Assembly (NCBI GenBank): GCA_018000295.1
Contig: JAGNKE010000003.1
Span: 95,512-159,511 of the forward strand
Reading direction: 5' to 3'
Origin: Alphaproteobacteria bacterium
GTDB lineage: Bacteria; Pseudomonadota; Alphaproteobacteria; Micavibrionales; Micavibrionaceae
DNA: 64,000 nt
Positions 37,848 through 46,945 of the stretch are shown here, in pieces (position 1 is the stretch's first letter; each line of letters opens with the position of its first letter). The notes under the pieces were generated by a model. That model was not told where the DNA came from. It saw only the letters and a list, made by a program, of their open reading frames with translations, and did no database searches. The translations under genes and the position numbers were made by a program.

Positions 37848-40800
37848 ATGATAAGAAAGAGGAGAGCTTTAGGGTTTTTTTTGCTCCCGGGGTTGATTCC
37901 CAGGGTCTCTGAGCTGTTCTCATCAGGGTTTAGTTATGTCGCTTCTCTTATCGCTGTCATTTACGGCAATTCCGGTCTCTTGCCTGCGGGACACCCTTAC
38001 CTTAAGTATGATAATTTTGGGAGATTCGGCATTCGACATGTTATCGCGGAGGCTTCTAATAATCTTGTCCTTGACCGTAAGCACCTAGACCAGCTTGTTA
38101 TTCATCTCATCATTATATCCGGCATGGTTATGCTGGTTATTCAGGTTTGTCTGGCTTTATTATCTGTGGTGTCCTTTTCCGTGTTTGCTTTGCCGCCACC
38201 CGGAACCGAACCGTGGCCGCCTTACGGCGCTTTGTTTGGCACTCCTTTCGATTGGAACACTATTTTTATAAACCCCCATCCCAGATATGGTCCTGATCAG
38301 GATTTGGCTTTTATTGTCCTTGATCGTGTTTTCGGCATCATGGATTTTAACGGTGTGGGGGGGTTTTTCGGTTCGTGTTACTCAACGGCTGTTGTCTGCG
38401 AGGACATGAATGAATTTCCAGCTGCGGACTCCGTTGCTTTTCCTGAGCCTTTTCACAGGGCTCTTCATCAGTTTTTTGGCTTTTATACTCTTGGGATAGC
38501 CTTCTTATCCCTTATCGTTATTATTTATTTCATTGTCGCGATTGTGGGTGAGAGCATCGTGACCGGGCGTCCTTTCGGTCAGCGGTTTAATAAGGGGTGG
38601 TTTATTCCCCGCCTTATTGCCTTTTTTGCGCTTATTGCTCCAATGAACATGGGGCCAGGAGGCAATAACGTCGGAATCAATGCCGCACAGTATATTACTC
38701 TCGGGGCTGCCTACTTTGGTTCCAATATGGCTACAAATGCGTGGAACGGTGTTTTTGTTCCAGTTGCCCTGAATAATGATTCTTTTGTCAATTCATTGTC
38801 GGGATCTCGAACTGAGACTTTGATCGCCATTCCTAACGCCCCGGAGTTGGGGACTCTTACGCAGTTTTTCTTCGTCGCCCGTCTTTGTATGTTGGCGGAG
38901 GAGCTTATGTATAATAGGACCAATGCGAATTTTGGTATGTATATTGTCCGGGAGAATCGTCCGGGTCTCTCGGATGTTCCTTTCGGAGGTCCGTTTGCCG
39001 GCGTGCTTGCCGGAGGGAATACTATGCAGTACATGAACGGCAATACTTTCGAGGATATTGTTGGTTTTTCTCGTTACAGGACTATTATTATCCGTTTCGG
39101 CCATTTCAACCCTCCGGGCGGTGTGGCGGGGGATCCTGACGATCCGCCGGACGCTTATGATGCAGAAACCGGTTACGTCAAGCCCGTTTGTGGAGAACTC
39201 ACTCTTGCCCCGACTTCACCAAAAGGAAATCAGGTCAGCACTGATATATCCTCCACTGGTATTTCTACGGGTGCTGGCGCTCCTGGTCTTGAGATCGATC
39301 CCCATAGTTACAATATCGGCGGTGGTATGGCCGGTAACAGGGTTATGGGTATTACGGAGTTTTATTACGAATTTTTAGAGCAATATATGGTTCAAGACCC
39401 GTTCTTTGATGAGTTGGCCACCTGTATGCTTAAGTCCATTCTTCCTTATGATCACGATTCGAGTTGTGTCGATATCCGGTTTACGCGCCATTCAACGGAT
39501 CCTAATGCGCCTTTTCCTGAGTCTCGATGGTCTAACGAGAATGTCGTCAAGAAAAATATGAACTTTTACAATAACAGTATTAAAGCTGTGATGACTGGTC
39601 TTTGGATGCAACCCAACGAGCCAGCGGGTGAAGATTTTTTCCTTATTCCCAGTTCCAGTGGTGCTTACCTTCCTCGTGGCGTCTGGACTGGCGCAGACGG
39701 GCCTGCCGGTGTTTTGGCCGGGCTTAATATTCCGAATATACCGCCGACATTCAATAACTTTGTCACCCAGATGCGCCTGAAGTATGAGTTTAATCTCCCT
39801 CCGGCTATTGACCGTTTGGGGTGGGCAGGGGCCGCTCTTTGGTATAACGAGATCGCCAACGTCAACGGGCAGTTCATGTCGGCGGTCCAGAACCTTCCGA
39901 AGCCGACTAAATACCCGTTGATTATGGAAGAAATAGCCAACCAGCATAAAATGGTCGATACGAACCCTTCCTTCAAGAATCGTTTTAACCCGCTTTTGCA
40001 AAATGGACGTCTTGCCACTTTACCTCGGCCCGGGGACCAGTATATCGCTGCCGCTCTCTATTCTGGTTTCATGATGTGGGGCAGGGATTCCGTTCAGACA
40101 AGTACGCATACACGGCAAACCGGAAACAGTTTTATGGATGTCGTCAATATGATTTTCGGCACGGAAGGTCTTTATAATCTTCTTGAAGGTATGCAGATTG
40201 GTGATGCCCCAGATGGGCGTACCCTTAATGTCCATCCTCTTGCCGCTCTTAGTTCCATGGGCAAGGGCATCCTTGATGCTTCTCTGCGCAATCTCATGAT
40301 CGGCCTTGTCGGGCAAGGGATCGGAGAAATTTTCGGAGACGACATTATTGGTCCTGCAGGCAAGCTTATCGGTGATATCGCCGGTCGTTTTGCCTTGATC
40401 GGTGTTTCTATCGGATTTGTTCTCTATTATGTCCTGCCTTTGCTGCCGTTTATCTACTTTTTCTTCGGTTTCAGCGGGTGGGTCAAAAGCATCTTCGAAG
40501 CTATGGTCGCTATGCCTCTTTGGGCTTTGGCCCATATAAAGATTGATGGTGAGGGGCTTCCTGGGCCTTGGGCGACTAACGGATATTTTCTTTTATTCGA
40601 AATTTTTCTTAGACCGACCCTTATGATTTTCGGGCTGATCGCCAGTATTATCCTTTTCACCGCGCTTGTTAACGGTCTTAACGATACCTTTCATCTGGTG
40701 GTGCTTAACGCCACTGGTTATGACATCGAGGCTAACCTTTACATGCAGACTGCACAGTTGCCGAATTCTAATCCTACGGGCGTTGAGAATACGATCGATT

Positions 40801-41120
40801 ATATCCGTGGGCCGCTTGATGAGTTCATGTTTACGGTCATGTATGCCATTATTGTGTATATGCTTGCCTTGGCCAGCTTTAAAATGATCGATCAGGTGCC
40901 GAACCATATTTTGCGATGGATTGGGGCTACGGTCAGCACGTTCCAGGAGAGAGCTGGCGATCCTGCAGGAGAGTTGACAGGAAAAGTTTACCGTGCAGGT
41001 GAAATTACGCGCGCCCAACTTATGGAGATGGTCGGAAACCTTCGTGGTTGGCGCGGAATGACGGTTGCGGAAACGGATATCGCTCTTGGAGGCGCGAGCT
41101 CAGGTCCTAAGCCTCGTTAA
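37848..41120 (+). CDS. DotA/TraY-like polytopic membrane protein 3 (1090 aa)
   Basis: This is the third and longest paralogue, 36 nt after the second. It repeats the family blocks NFGRFGIRHVIAEASNNLVL, LHQFFGFYTLGIAFLSL, RPFGQRFNKGWFIPRLIAFF, INAAQYITLGAAYFGSNMAT, LGWAGAALWYNEIANVNG, HPLAALSSMGKGILDASL, LPLLPFIYFFFGFSGWVKS (about residue 862), PLWALAHIKIDGEGLPG and SFKMIDQVPNHILRWIG. The extra length lies in the central loop (about residues 440-620), which is Asp/Pro/Gly-rich with several Cys. The ATG at 37848 has GGTGA at 37836-37840. The three genes read as one operon. Confidence 0.78.
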   Translation: MIRKRRALGFFLLPGLIPRVSELFSSGFSYVASLIAVIYGNSGLLPAGHPYLKYDNFGRFGIRHVIAEASNNLVLDRKHLDQLVIHLIIISGMVMLVIQVCLALLSVVSFSVFALPPPGTEPWPPYGALFGTPFDWNTIFINPHPRYGPDQDLAFIVLDRVFGIMDFNGVGGFFGSCYSTAVVCEDMNEFPAADSVAFPEPFHRALHQFFGFYTLGIAFLSLIVIIYFIVAIVGESIVTGRPFGQRFNKGWFIPRLIAFFALIAPMNMGPGGNNVGINAAQYITLGAAYFGSNMATNAWNGVFVPVALNNDSFVNSLSGSRTETLIAIPNAPELGTLTQFFFVARLCMLAEELMYNRTNANFGMYIVRENRPGLSDVPFGGPFAGVLAGGNTMQYMNGNTFEDIVGFSRYRTIIIRFGHFNPPGGVAGDPDDPPDAYDAETGYVKPVCGELTLAPTSPKGNQVSTDISSTGISTGAGAPGLEIDPHSYNIGGGMAGNRVMGITEFYYEFLEQYMVQDPFFDELATCMLKSILPYDHDSSCVDIRFTRHSTDPNAPFPESRWSNENVVKKNMNFYNNSIKAVMTGLWMQPNEPAGEDFFLIPSSSGAYLPRGVWTGADGPAGVLAGLNIPNIPPTFNNFVTQMRLKYEFNLPPAIDRLGWAGAALWYNEIANVNGQFMSAVQNLPKPTKYPLIMEEIANQHKMVDTNPSFKNRFNPLLQNGRLATLPRPGDQYIAAALYSGFMMWGRDSVQTSTHTRQTGNSFMDVVNMIFGTEGLYNLLEGMQIGDAPDGRTLNVHPLAALSSMGKGILDASLRNLMIGLVGQGIGEIFGDDIIGPAGKLIGDIAGRFALIGVSIGFVLYYVLPLLPFIYFFFGFSGWVKSIFEAMVAMPLWALAHIKIDGEGLPGPWATNGYFLLFEIFLRPTLMIFGLIASIILFTALVNGLNDTFHLVVLNATGYDIEANLYMQTAQLPNSNPTGVENTIDYIRGPLDEFMFTVMYAIIVYMLALASFKMIDQVPNHILRWIGATVSTFQERAGDPAGELTGKVYRAGEITRAQLMEMVGNLRGWRGMTVAETDIALGGASSGPKPR

Positions 41121-41159
41121 TATTTTTTTCAGGATATCTGAATGATTTTATTCGCTACT

Positions 41160-41186
41160 ACAGGTGTGGCCTGTGGTTTTGTGTGT
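41160..41186 (+). terminator. possible terminator after the DotA/TraY-like operon
   Basis: ACAGG (41160-41164) pairs with CCTGT (41170-41174) around a 5-nt loop, followed by a T-rich but interrupted run. It lies 40 nt after the stop and between convergent transcripts. The stem is short. Confidence 0.35.
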
Positions 41187-41257
41187 TTGAGATCTCACCA
41201 TGAGCAAAAATGCGAGGTATGCGGTCTTCCTCGCCAGAGTTGTCCAAAAGAAAGCCG

Positions 41258-41929
41258 CTATTTTTTCCGCAGCATCGCCAAGAGCGCTTCCAGATCGCCG
41301 CCGCCGCGCTGGATGACGGAGGCGAAGTCCGAGCGCTGGGTCAGGGCCATGCTGACACCCTCGACGATGATGTCCACCACCTTGAACTTGCCGTTCTTCT
41401 GGCGCACGCGCCAGTCGATGATGATGGCCTGTTCTCCGGCCTTGGGGACCAGAACGGTGTTGACGATTGAATCAGTGTTCGTGCCGTCCTTGCGGGCTTT
41501 CTTGACCTCCAGCGTCTGGCCGTCATATTCCTTGAAGCGGGCGGTATAGACGCGCACGATCATTTCATTGAACAGTTTCTGATATTCCTTTTTCTGGGCG
41601 TCGGTGGCCGTCTTCCAATGGCGGCCGAGGGCAAAGCGGCCGATTGTCTCCATATCGAAGTTATCGTTCAGAAGCTTGCGGAACTCACTCTCCCGCTTGG
41701 TCTGGGTCAGGGATTTGTCGGACAGGAACCCGATACCGCGTTTGGCGATTTCATCGATGAGGGTTTTGGAGCCAAGGCTCAGCGTGTCGTCGGGTTCGGC
41801 CTTTATGGCGATTACAGAGGGTAGGCTCGTGTCCTGAAGGGGCATATTGCCTGTTAGGGCCTGTGCAGATGTTCCGCTTAAAAGCGCGATTGCGAGAAAA
41901 CCCAAAACAGGAATAGATTTATTCAGCAC
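41258..41929 (-). CDS. mlaC: MlaC-type phospholipid-binding periplasmic protein
   Basis: MlaC (ABC toluene-tolerance auxiliary family, Ttg2D) shuttles phospholipids between the outer-membrane MlaA complex and the inner-membrane MlaFEDB. The 223-residue product has a signal peptide ending near SAQALTG. The family pattern is visible in DNFDMETIGRFALGRHWKTA, KKEYQKLFNEMIVRVYTARF and VPKAGEQAIIIDWRVRQ, then FKVVDIIVEGVSMALTQRSD. The start is a GTG with AAGGAG seven bases upstream on the minus strand. It follows mlaA by 108 nt on the same strand, so the two probably form an operon; MlaD/E/F are not in the window. Confidence 0.92.
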   Translation of the reverse strand: MLNKSIPVLGFLAIALLSGTSAQALTGNMPLQDTSLPSVIAIKAEPDDTLSLGSKTLIDEIAKRGIGFLSDKSLTQTKRESEFRKLLNDNFDMETIGRFALGRHWKTATDAQKKEYQKLFNEMIVRVYTARFKEYDGQTLEVKKARKDGTNTDSIVNTVLVPKAGEQAIIIDWRVRQKNGKFKVVDIIVEGVSMALTQRSDFASVIQRGGGDLEALLAMLRKK

Positions 41930-42037
41930 CAGCCAACTCCTTACAAAAAACCCTTAACTATTATTCGTATATTCGAGCATCGTTCCTTCTATAAACCAAA
42001 AAGGCCGCCTGAATAATAAAAAAATGGGTGTTTTTGC

Positions 42038-42847
42038 CTAATCTTCCTCAGCATAATCAGGAATGGCCGGGGTGGTGTAGCCTTCGCCCAAGCCCTGATC
42101 GTTGACCAAGGCCTTGCGACTCTGGAAATAGATGCTGCGCGTGGCCGCGTAGGGATCGAGGGAGTTCTCGCGGATGTCTTTCAAGGTATCGTATAGAGAT
42201 TCACGGATATCAAGGTATTCCGTTCCCAGTTTTGCGTAGTACAAATCTTCATGGTCGATGTTAAACAGATGCCAGCGGACAGGGTCGGCCATTCCGTCTA
42301 CGAAATAACCTGAATAGTCGCGCAGGGAGGAGGGGCCGAGCATGGGGACCACCATGTAGGGGCCGTGATCGACGCCCCAGACGGCCAGAGTCTGCCCGAA
42401 ATCCTCGCCTTCGTATTCGATGCCGTTATAGCTGGCCAGATCGACGAGACCGCCGATTCCCACGGTTGTATTAATCGCGGCGCGGAGGGCGCAGTTTTTA
42501 GCGCCTTCAAGGTCGCCCTGCAAAAGCTGGTTGGCCAGAATCACAGGCGATTTGAGGTTCCGAAGGACGTTCCTGACGCCCTTTCGGGCCAGGCGGGGGG
42601 TCACGAATCGGTAGCCCTTGACGACGGGGTTGACCACGACATCGTCAAAGCGCTGGTTGAAATTGAACATGAAGCGGTTATAGCCCTCATAGGGGTCATA
42701 GATTTCGAGGTCGTCCTCGATGATCGTTGCCTTTTCGGTTGAGGCGCAGGAGACCAGCGCCAGACCCGAGAGAAGGATTAACGAGAGTTTTTTGAGGGAC
42801 GAGGCCCCCGCCCCTGCTTTGGAATTATTCAACATTATCATGCTCAT
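42038..42847 (-). CDS. mlaA: MlaA family outer-membrane lipoprotein (VacJ)
   Basis: MlaA extracts misplaced phospholipids from the outer leaflet of the outer membrane. The 269-residue product has a lipoprotein signal with lipobox LVSC at about residues 31-34. The family core follows: YDPYEGYNRFMFNFNQRFDD, VKGYRFVTPRLARKGVRNVL, PVILANQLLQGDLEGA, EDFGQTLAVWGVDHGPYM and VPMLGPSSLRDYSGYFVDG. Three Met codons occur in the first five positions. No clear Shine-Dalgarno decides between them; the longest is given. It precedes mlaC on the minus strand. Confidence 0.95.
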   Translation of the reverse strand: MSMIMLNNSKAGAGASSLKKLSLILLSGLALVSCASTEKATIIEDDLEIYDPYEGYNRFMFNFNQRFDDVVVNPVVKGYRFVTPRLARKGVRNVLRNLKSPVILANQLLQGDLEGAKNCALRAAINTTVGIGGLVDLASYNGIEYEGEDFGQTLAVWGVDHGPYMVVPMLGPSSLRDYSGYFVDGMADPVRWHLFNIDHEDLYYAKLGTEYLDIRESLYDTLKDIRENSLDPYAATRSIYFQSRKALVNDQGLGEGYTTPAIPDYAEED

Positions 42848-43040
42848 CGTGAAGAGATTTTTGAACTCTTAATCTTTATAACAGCCATGGATTATTAATG
42901 CGTTAACGCAGAATCAGGAAAAGCGGATTATTCTTTAAGGGAAAAGTTTAGTGATTCTTTACCGCCAGACAAGGTCTAACGTTACGGGCGCCGCATATTA
43001 TTCCAAACAAGTGTCGTATTTTTGCCATGCTTTCGCTGTT

Positions 43041-44192
43041 TCAGCCGTCTTCCTTGTTCAGCATGGCGCTGAGGCCCAGCAGGAAGCAGATAAGTGCCGG
43101 GGACCATGCGGCCAGAAGGGCCGGGATCTGACGGGAGGTGCCCAAGGCTTGCAGAAAATTTGAGAGAAAAAACACCAGAAAGCCGATGAAGACGCCGAGA
43201 ACGATCAGCAAAAATCCGCCCTTCATGCGGGGCGGGCGCATCGATACTGCGGCAGCCAGAAGGATCATAGCCGCATACATGAGGGGCTGAGAGAGAAGGT
43301 TATGGTAATAAACGCGCAGGGGGGCGGCATCGAAGCCGGTTTCCTCCAATGTGCTGATATAGCCGGGGAGTTTCCAGAAGGACATACTGGCTGGGGAAGA
43401 AAAGCTTTCCTCGATATCCTGACGGGTCAGGCCTGTGGGTAAATCGAATTCATCCTGACTAACGGGCAGAACCGTTCCCCTGTCATAAATCCGTGTGTTT
43501 TTGAGGTGCCAGTAGCCTTCGGCCAGAACCGCTTCCTGCGCGTGGACGCGCTTGAGGAAGTCATTTTGTTCAGTAAAATAAAGGACCGTGATGTTCTGCA
43601 GCGTCCATTCCGGCAGTTTGATCTTGCGGGCATGGAAAATGACGTAGCCTGGGACGAGTTCAGGCGGATTCGTTTTAGCGTCCGTCTGTTCTCCCTCGTT
43701 CTGCAGATACACGGCCTGCCGGAGCCAGAGACCTTCCTGAAAGACGGCAATTTCGTCCTTTTGATTGCTCAGCAGGCTGTTTTGGAGCTGGTCGTATTTC
43801 TGGACGAAAACCGAGCCGACGGGGTTTATGACCGTCATCTGGAGAAGGCCGAAGAGAATGGCGGTGCCGATGACGGGGGTCAGGAATTGCCAGACGGAAA
43901 AGCCCGAGGCGCGGACCACAATCAATTCATAGCGGCGGGTGAGCTGCCAGAAGGTGAACATGGCGCTGAAGAGGACCGCGAAGGGGAGCATGAGCTGGCT
44001 GACTTCGGGGAGCTTGAAAAAACTCATTTTCAGAATCACTCCCAAAGAGACATCCGGCTTGTCGGCGGCGCGGCGCAGAAGTTCGATCGTGTCAAAGAGG
44101 TAAATGACCGCCATCAAGGCCGCAATCAGTACCAGAAGATTGAGAATGTAGTATTTGGCCAGATAGCGGCTGAGGGTCGGGGTCAGTTTCAT
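43041..44192 (-). CDS. lptG: LPS export permease LptG
   Basis: LptG is one of the two YjgP/YjgQ permeases of the LptB2FG ABC transporter that extracts lipopolysaccharide from the inner membrane. The 383-residue product has three N-terminal spans, a periplasmic jellyroll domain and three C-terminal spans. Typical parts are LSRYLAKYYILNLLVLIAAL, IELLRRAADK, KLPEVSQLMLPFAVLFSAMF, TRRYELIVVRASGFSVWQFL and INPVGSVFVQKYDQL. It overlaps lptF by four bases and is transcribed from it. LptB, LptC and LptA lie at 60735-63709. Confidence 0.94.
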   Translation of the reverse strand: MKLTPTLSRYLAKYYILNLLVLIAALMAVIYLFDTIELLRRAADKPDVSLGVILKMSFFKLPEVSQLMLPFAVLFSAMFTFWQLTRRYELIVVRASGFSVWQFLTPVIGTAILFGLLQMTVINPVGSVFVQKYDQLQNSLLSNQKDEIAVFQEGLWLRQAVYLQNEGEQTDAKTNPPELVPGYVIFHARKIKLPEWTLQNITVLYFTEQNDFLKRVHAQEAVLAEGYWHLKNTRIYDRGTVLPVSQDEFDLPTGLTRQDIEESFSSPASMSFWKLPGYISTLEETGFDAAPLRVYYHNLLSQPLMYAAMILLAAAVSMRPPRMKGGFLLIVLGVFIGFLVFFLSNFLQALGTSRQIPALLAAWSPALICFLLGLSAMLNKEDG

Positions 44193-45334
44193 GCCAGCTT
44201 CCCGCCCGCCAGTCCGGCTTTTCCGGGGATCAGGAATTTCCGTCTCAGGGCTTCACCCTTCGGGCTCAGCATCAGAAGGCCCAACGCTATCGGCGCAAGT
44301 GCGATCAGGTAGCGCAGGGGGATGCCTGACAAGGTGTCTTTTGTCATATTGTCAACGGCCATGGAGAGGGTCTGCAGCAGGACGATCAGCCCTACGGCCA
44401 GAATAATTCTCCGGCTCTGGCCGCGTCTTTCGGTTTCACCCAGCAACAGGCAGTTCAGGGCGATCAGAACAAAAGAGATGGCCAGAAGAGGCGCTGTGAC
44501 CCGGCGGTGAATCTCAATGATAAATTCACGGGCGCTTTTGCGGTCGCGTTCGTTCGCCGGATCGGGGTTAAGGAGTTCGTTGATCGTGCGTTCATCGGGT
44601 TCCTGCCAGCGGGTGCGGGCGGCTGTGCCGGTGGGGACGTCAATCGTGTATTTCTCAAAATCGAGACGTTGCAGAATCGAAGTCTTGAGGTCAAATTCCT
44701 GGCGGGAACCTTCGTAAACCACGACCTGTTGCCCCTCCTCGGAGGCGACGATCTGGCCGCGCTTGGCGAGAATGGTGGATGGGCCTTTTTTGGTGTCCCG
44801 AGTGTCATAGATCATCAGGCCCGCGAGATCGCCGAGGCTGTTTCTCTTATGAATATAGACGGTCAGTCCCTTGCCGACCTGATTGAAGACGCCTTCGCGG
44901 AACATATAATTGGAGAGTTCGGTGGTGAGGCTGAGGCGCATCTGCTGCATCCGGTTCAAGGAGGCGGGGGCGACCCACAGGGCGTTGATCCAGAGAAGCA
45001 GGGTGATGATCCCTCCCAGAAGAAGGGCGGGCTTGGCGAGAGTCATGGGCGAATGGCCGACGGCGCGGATGGCGACCAGTTCGGAATCCAACGTCATCTT
45101 GTTGTAAATAAACAGGGTCGCGGTCATCAGGGAGAGGGGCAGGATGATCTCGAAGAAACGCGGCAGGGCCAGAAGGGTCAGGAGCCAGAGCGAACCGCCC
45201 GAGGTATTGGATTCCAGAATTATTTCCAGAAAGCGGAGCGACTGGGTCAGGAAGATAATGAAGGTCAGCGTGACCGCCACGAACGCGGTGCCGATGAACA
45301 GATTGCGGAAAATATAGCGTTCAAAAATCTTCAT
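44189..45334 (-). CDS. lptF: LPS export permease LptF
   Basis: LptF is the partner permease of LptG in the LPS extractor. The 381-residue product starts MKIFERYIFRNLFIGTAF, as in the family, with LTQSLRFLEIILESN, LPRFFEIILPLSLMTATLF, DSELVAIRAVGHSPM and the periplasmic domain about residues 110-260. Three closing spans follow. A longer frame to 45352 exists; the Met at 45334 fits the family start and has GGA five bases upstream. It is divergent from pepA across about 100 nt. The lptF-lptG / pepA-holC arrangement is conserved in many proteobacteria. Confidence 0.94.
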   Translation of the reverse strand: MKIFERYIFRNLFIGTAFVAVTLTFIIFLTQSLRFLEIILESNTSGGSLWLLTLLALPRFFEIILPLSLMTATLFIYNKMTLDSELVAIRAVGHSPMTLAKPALLLGGIITLLLWINALWVAPASLNRMQQMRLSLTTELSNYMFREGVFNQVGKGLTVYIHKRNSLGDLAGLMIYDTRDTKKGPSTILAKRGQIVASEEGQQVVVYEGSRQEFDLKTSILQRLDFEKYTIDVPTGTAARTRWQEPDERTINELLNPDPANERDRKSAREFIIEIHRRVTAPLLAISFVLIALNCLLLGETERRGQSRRIILAVGLIVLLQTLSMAVDNMTKDTLSGIPLRYLIALAPIALGLLMLSPKGEALRRKFLIPGKAGLAGGKLA

Positions 45335-45434
45335 CACGTCCGATATTGGCATTGGCCCGCGGGGCGGAAATGCTTATAGTAGCCTGATTTTTCGTGGAAC
45401 TCTAACAGCATCTTCCATGCGCCGGGGCACATTC

Positions 45435-46940
45435 ATGACGTTTGATATCACATTTTCCAAGACCTCCAAGAAAAAAGCGGAGGCTCTCGTTCTTTGCGTT
45501 GGTGCTGCCAAGGCTCTGGCTGTCGGCGGCGAGACTCTCGATAAGGAAACGCGCAGCTTTGCGGAGCGGGCGCTGGAGAAAAGCCCCTCTTTCAAGGGCA
45601 AAGCGGGGCAAACGCTGGTGAGCCTGCTTCCCGCGAAGGCGTCTTATGACCGGTTGATTCTTCTGGGTGTCGGGGAGGCGGAAAAATTCAACGCGCAGGA
45701 GGCGGAGAAGGCCGGGGGCAAGCTTTATGCCGCGCTGGACGGCGCGGGGATCAAAGGCGCGGAGCTGATTGTCGGCGGTGTTGAGGATGAGGCGATTGCC
45801 GCGGCGCATCTCGGGGCCGGGGCCAAATTGCGTTCCTACCGTTTCGAGGTTTACAAGTCCGAAAAGAAAGACGATGAAAAGACGCCCAAGCCTGAGCGGC
45901 TTTATATCGTCACGGGTGCAGAGCGCGAGGCCGAGAAAATCTTTAAGCGCGAGAGCCAGACGATCAAGGGGGTATTTTTTGCCCGCGATGTGGTGAACGA
46001 GCCGCCGAACGTGCTTTATCCCTATGCCTATGCCAACCGGATTTTCGAAGACCTCAAGCCGCACGGGATCGAGATTGAGATTCTGGACGATAAAAAACTC
46101 AAGAAGCACGGGTTCGGGGCGCTGCTGGCGGTGGGGCAGGGGTCGATCAATCCGCCCTGCGTCGTTGTGATGCGCTGGATGGGGATGGGCAAGGAGAGCA
46201 AGGCCAAGCCGGTCGCGCTGGTCGGGAAGGGCGTGACGTTCGATACGGGTGGGATATCGCTCAAGCCCGGCCTTGGCATGGATGAGATGAAGATGGATAT
46301 GGGTGGATCGGCGGCGGTGGTTGGGGCCATTAAATCACTGGCGCTGCGGAAAGCCAAGGTCAATGCGGTGGGGATTATCGGGGTCGTTGAAAATATGCCC
46401 TCTGACCGCGCTTACCGTCCGGCGGATATCCTGACCTCCTATTCAGGCAAGACGATCGAGGTTCTAAACACGGATGCCGAGGGGCGGCTGGTGCTGGCGG
46501 ATATTCTTTCCTATGTGCAGAAGCTCTACAAGCCGCAGGTCATCGTCGATCTGGCGACCTTGACCGGGGCGATGATCGTGGCGCTGGGGCATGAATATTG
46601 CGGCACGTTTGTCAATAATGACAAGCTGTGGGCGGAACTGGATTCCTCGGCCAAGGCGGTGGGCGACAAGCTGTGGCGGATGCCGCTGGATGAAGTCTTC
46701 AAAAAAGAGATGGAAAGCGATACGGCGGATTTGCAGAATATCGGCAAGTCGGGGCGCGATGCCGGTTCCTGCACGGCGGCGGGGTTCCTGTGGCATTTCA
46801 TCGAGGGGGACACGCCGTGGGCGCATCTGGATATTGCCGGAACCGCCTGGATCAAGAAGGACCGCGAAACGACGCCCAAATTCGGCACCGGATTCGGCGT
46901 GCGCCTGCTGGACAGGTGGATCGCTGATCATTATGAATAA
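45435..46940 (+). CDS. pepA: leucyl aminopeptidase (M17 family)
   Basis: This is a cytosolic hexameric aminopeptidase with two metal ions. The 501-residue product has a variable N-terminal domain and the catalytic C-terminal half with VGKGVTFDTGGISLKP, the metal-binding Lys and Asp region MKMDMGGSAAV, the signature NTDAEGRLVLADIL, VDLATLTGAMIVALG and ADLQNIGKSGRDAGSCTAAGF-type residues. The start at 45435 (MTFDITFSK) was preferred to 45417 because GGGG lies about 8 nt upstream. PepA can also act as a DNA-binding protein in enterobacteria; nothing here tests that. Confidence 0.95.
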   Translation: MTFDITFSKTSKKKAEALVLCVGAAKALAVGGETLDKETRSFAERALEKSPSFKGKAGQTLVSLLPAKASYDRLILLGVGEAEKFNAQEAEKAGGKLYAALDGAGIKGAELIVGGVEDEAIAAAHLGAGAKLRSYRFEVYKSEKKDDEKTPKPERLYIVTGAEREAEKIFKRESQTIKGVFFARDVVNEPPNVLYPYAYANRIFEDLKPHGIEIEILDDKKLKKHGFGALLAVGQGSINPPCVVVMRWMGMGKESKAKPVALVGKGVTFDTGGISLKPGLGMDEMKMDMGGSAAVVGAIKSLALRKAKVNAVGIIGVVENMPSDRAYRPADILTSYSGKTIEVLNTDAEGRLVLADILSYVQKLYKPQVIVDLATLTGAMIVALGHEYCGTFVNNDKLWAELDSSAKAVGDKLWRMPLDEVFKKEMESDTADLQNIGKSGRDAGSCTAAGFLWHFIEGDTPWAHLDIAGTAWIKKDRETTPKFGTGFGVRLLDRWIADHYE

Positions 46941-46945
46941 TCCTT

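Noticed and set aside
31923..41120. A complete type IVB secretion system
   Set aside because: Only DotA/TraY-like proteins are present; no ATPase, coupling protein, core-complex or lipoprotein genes of such a system occur in the window.
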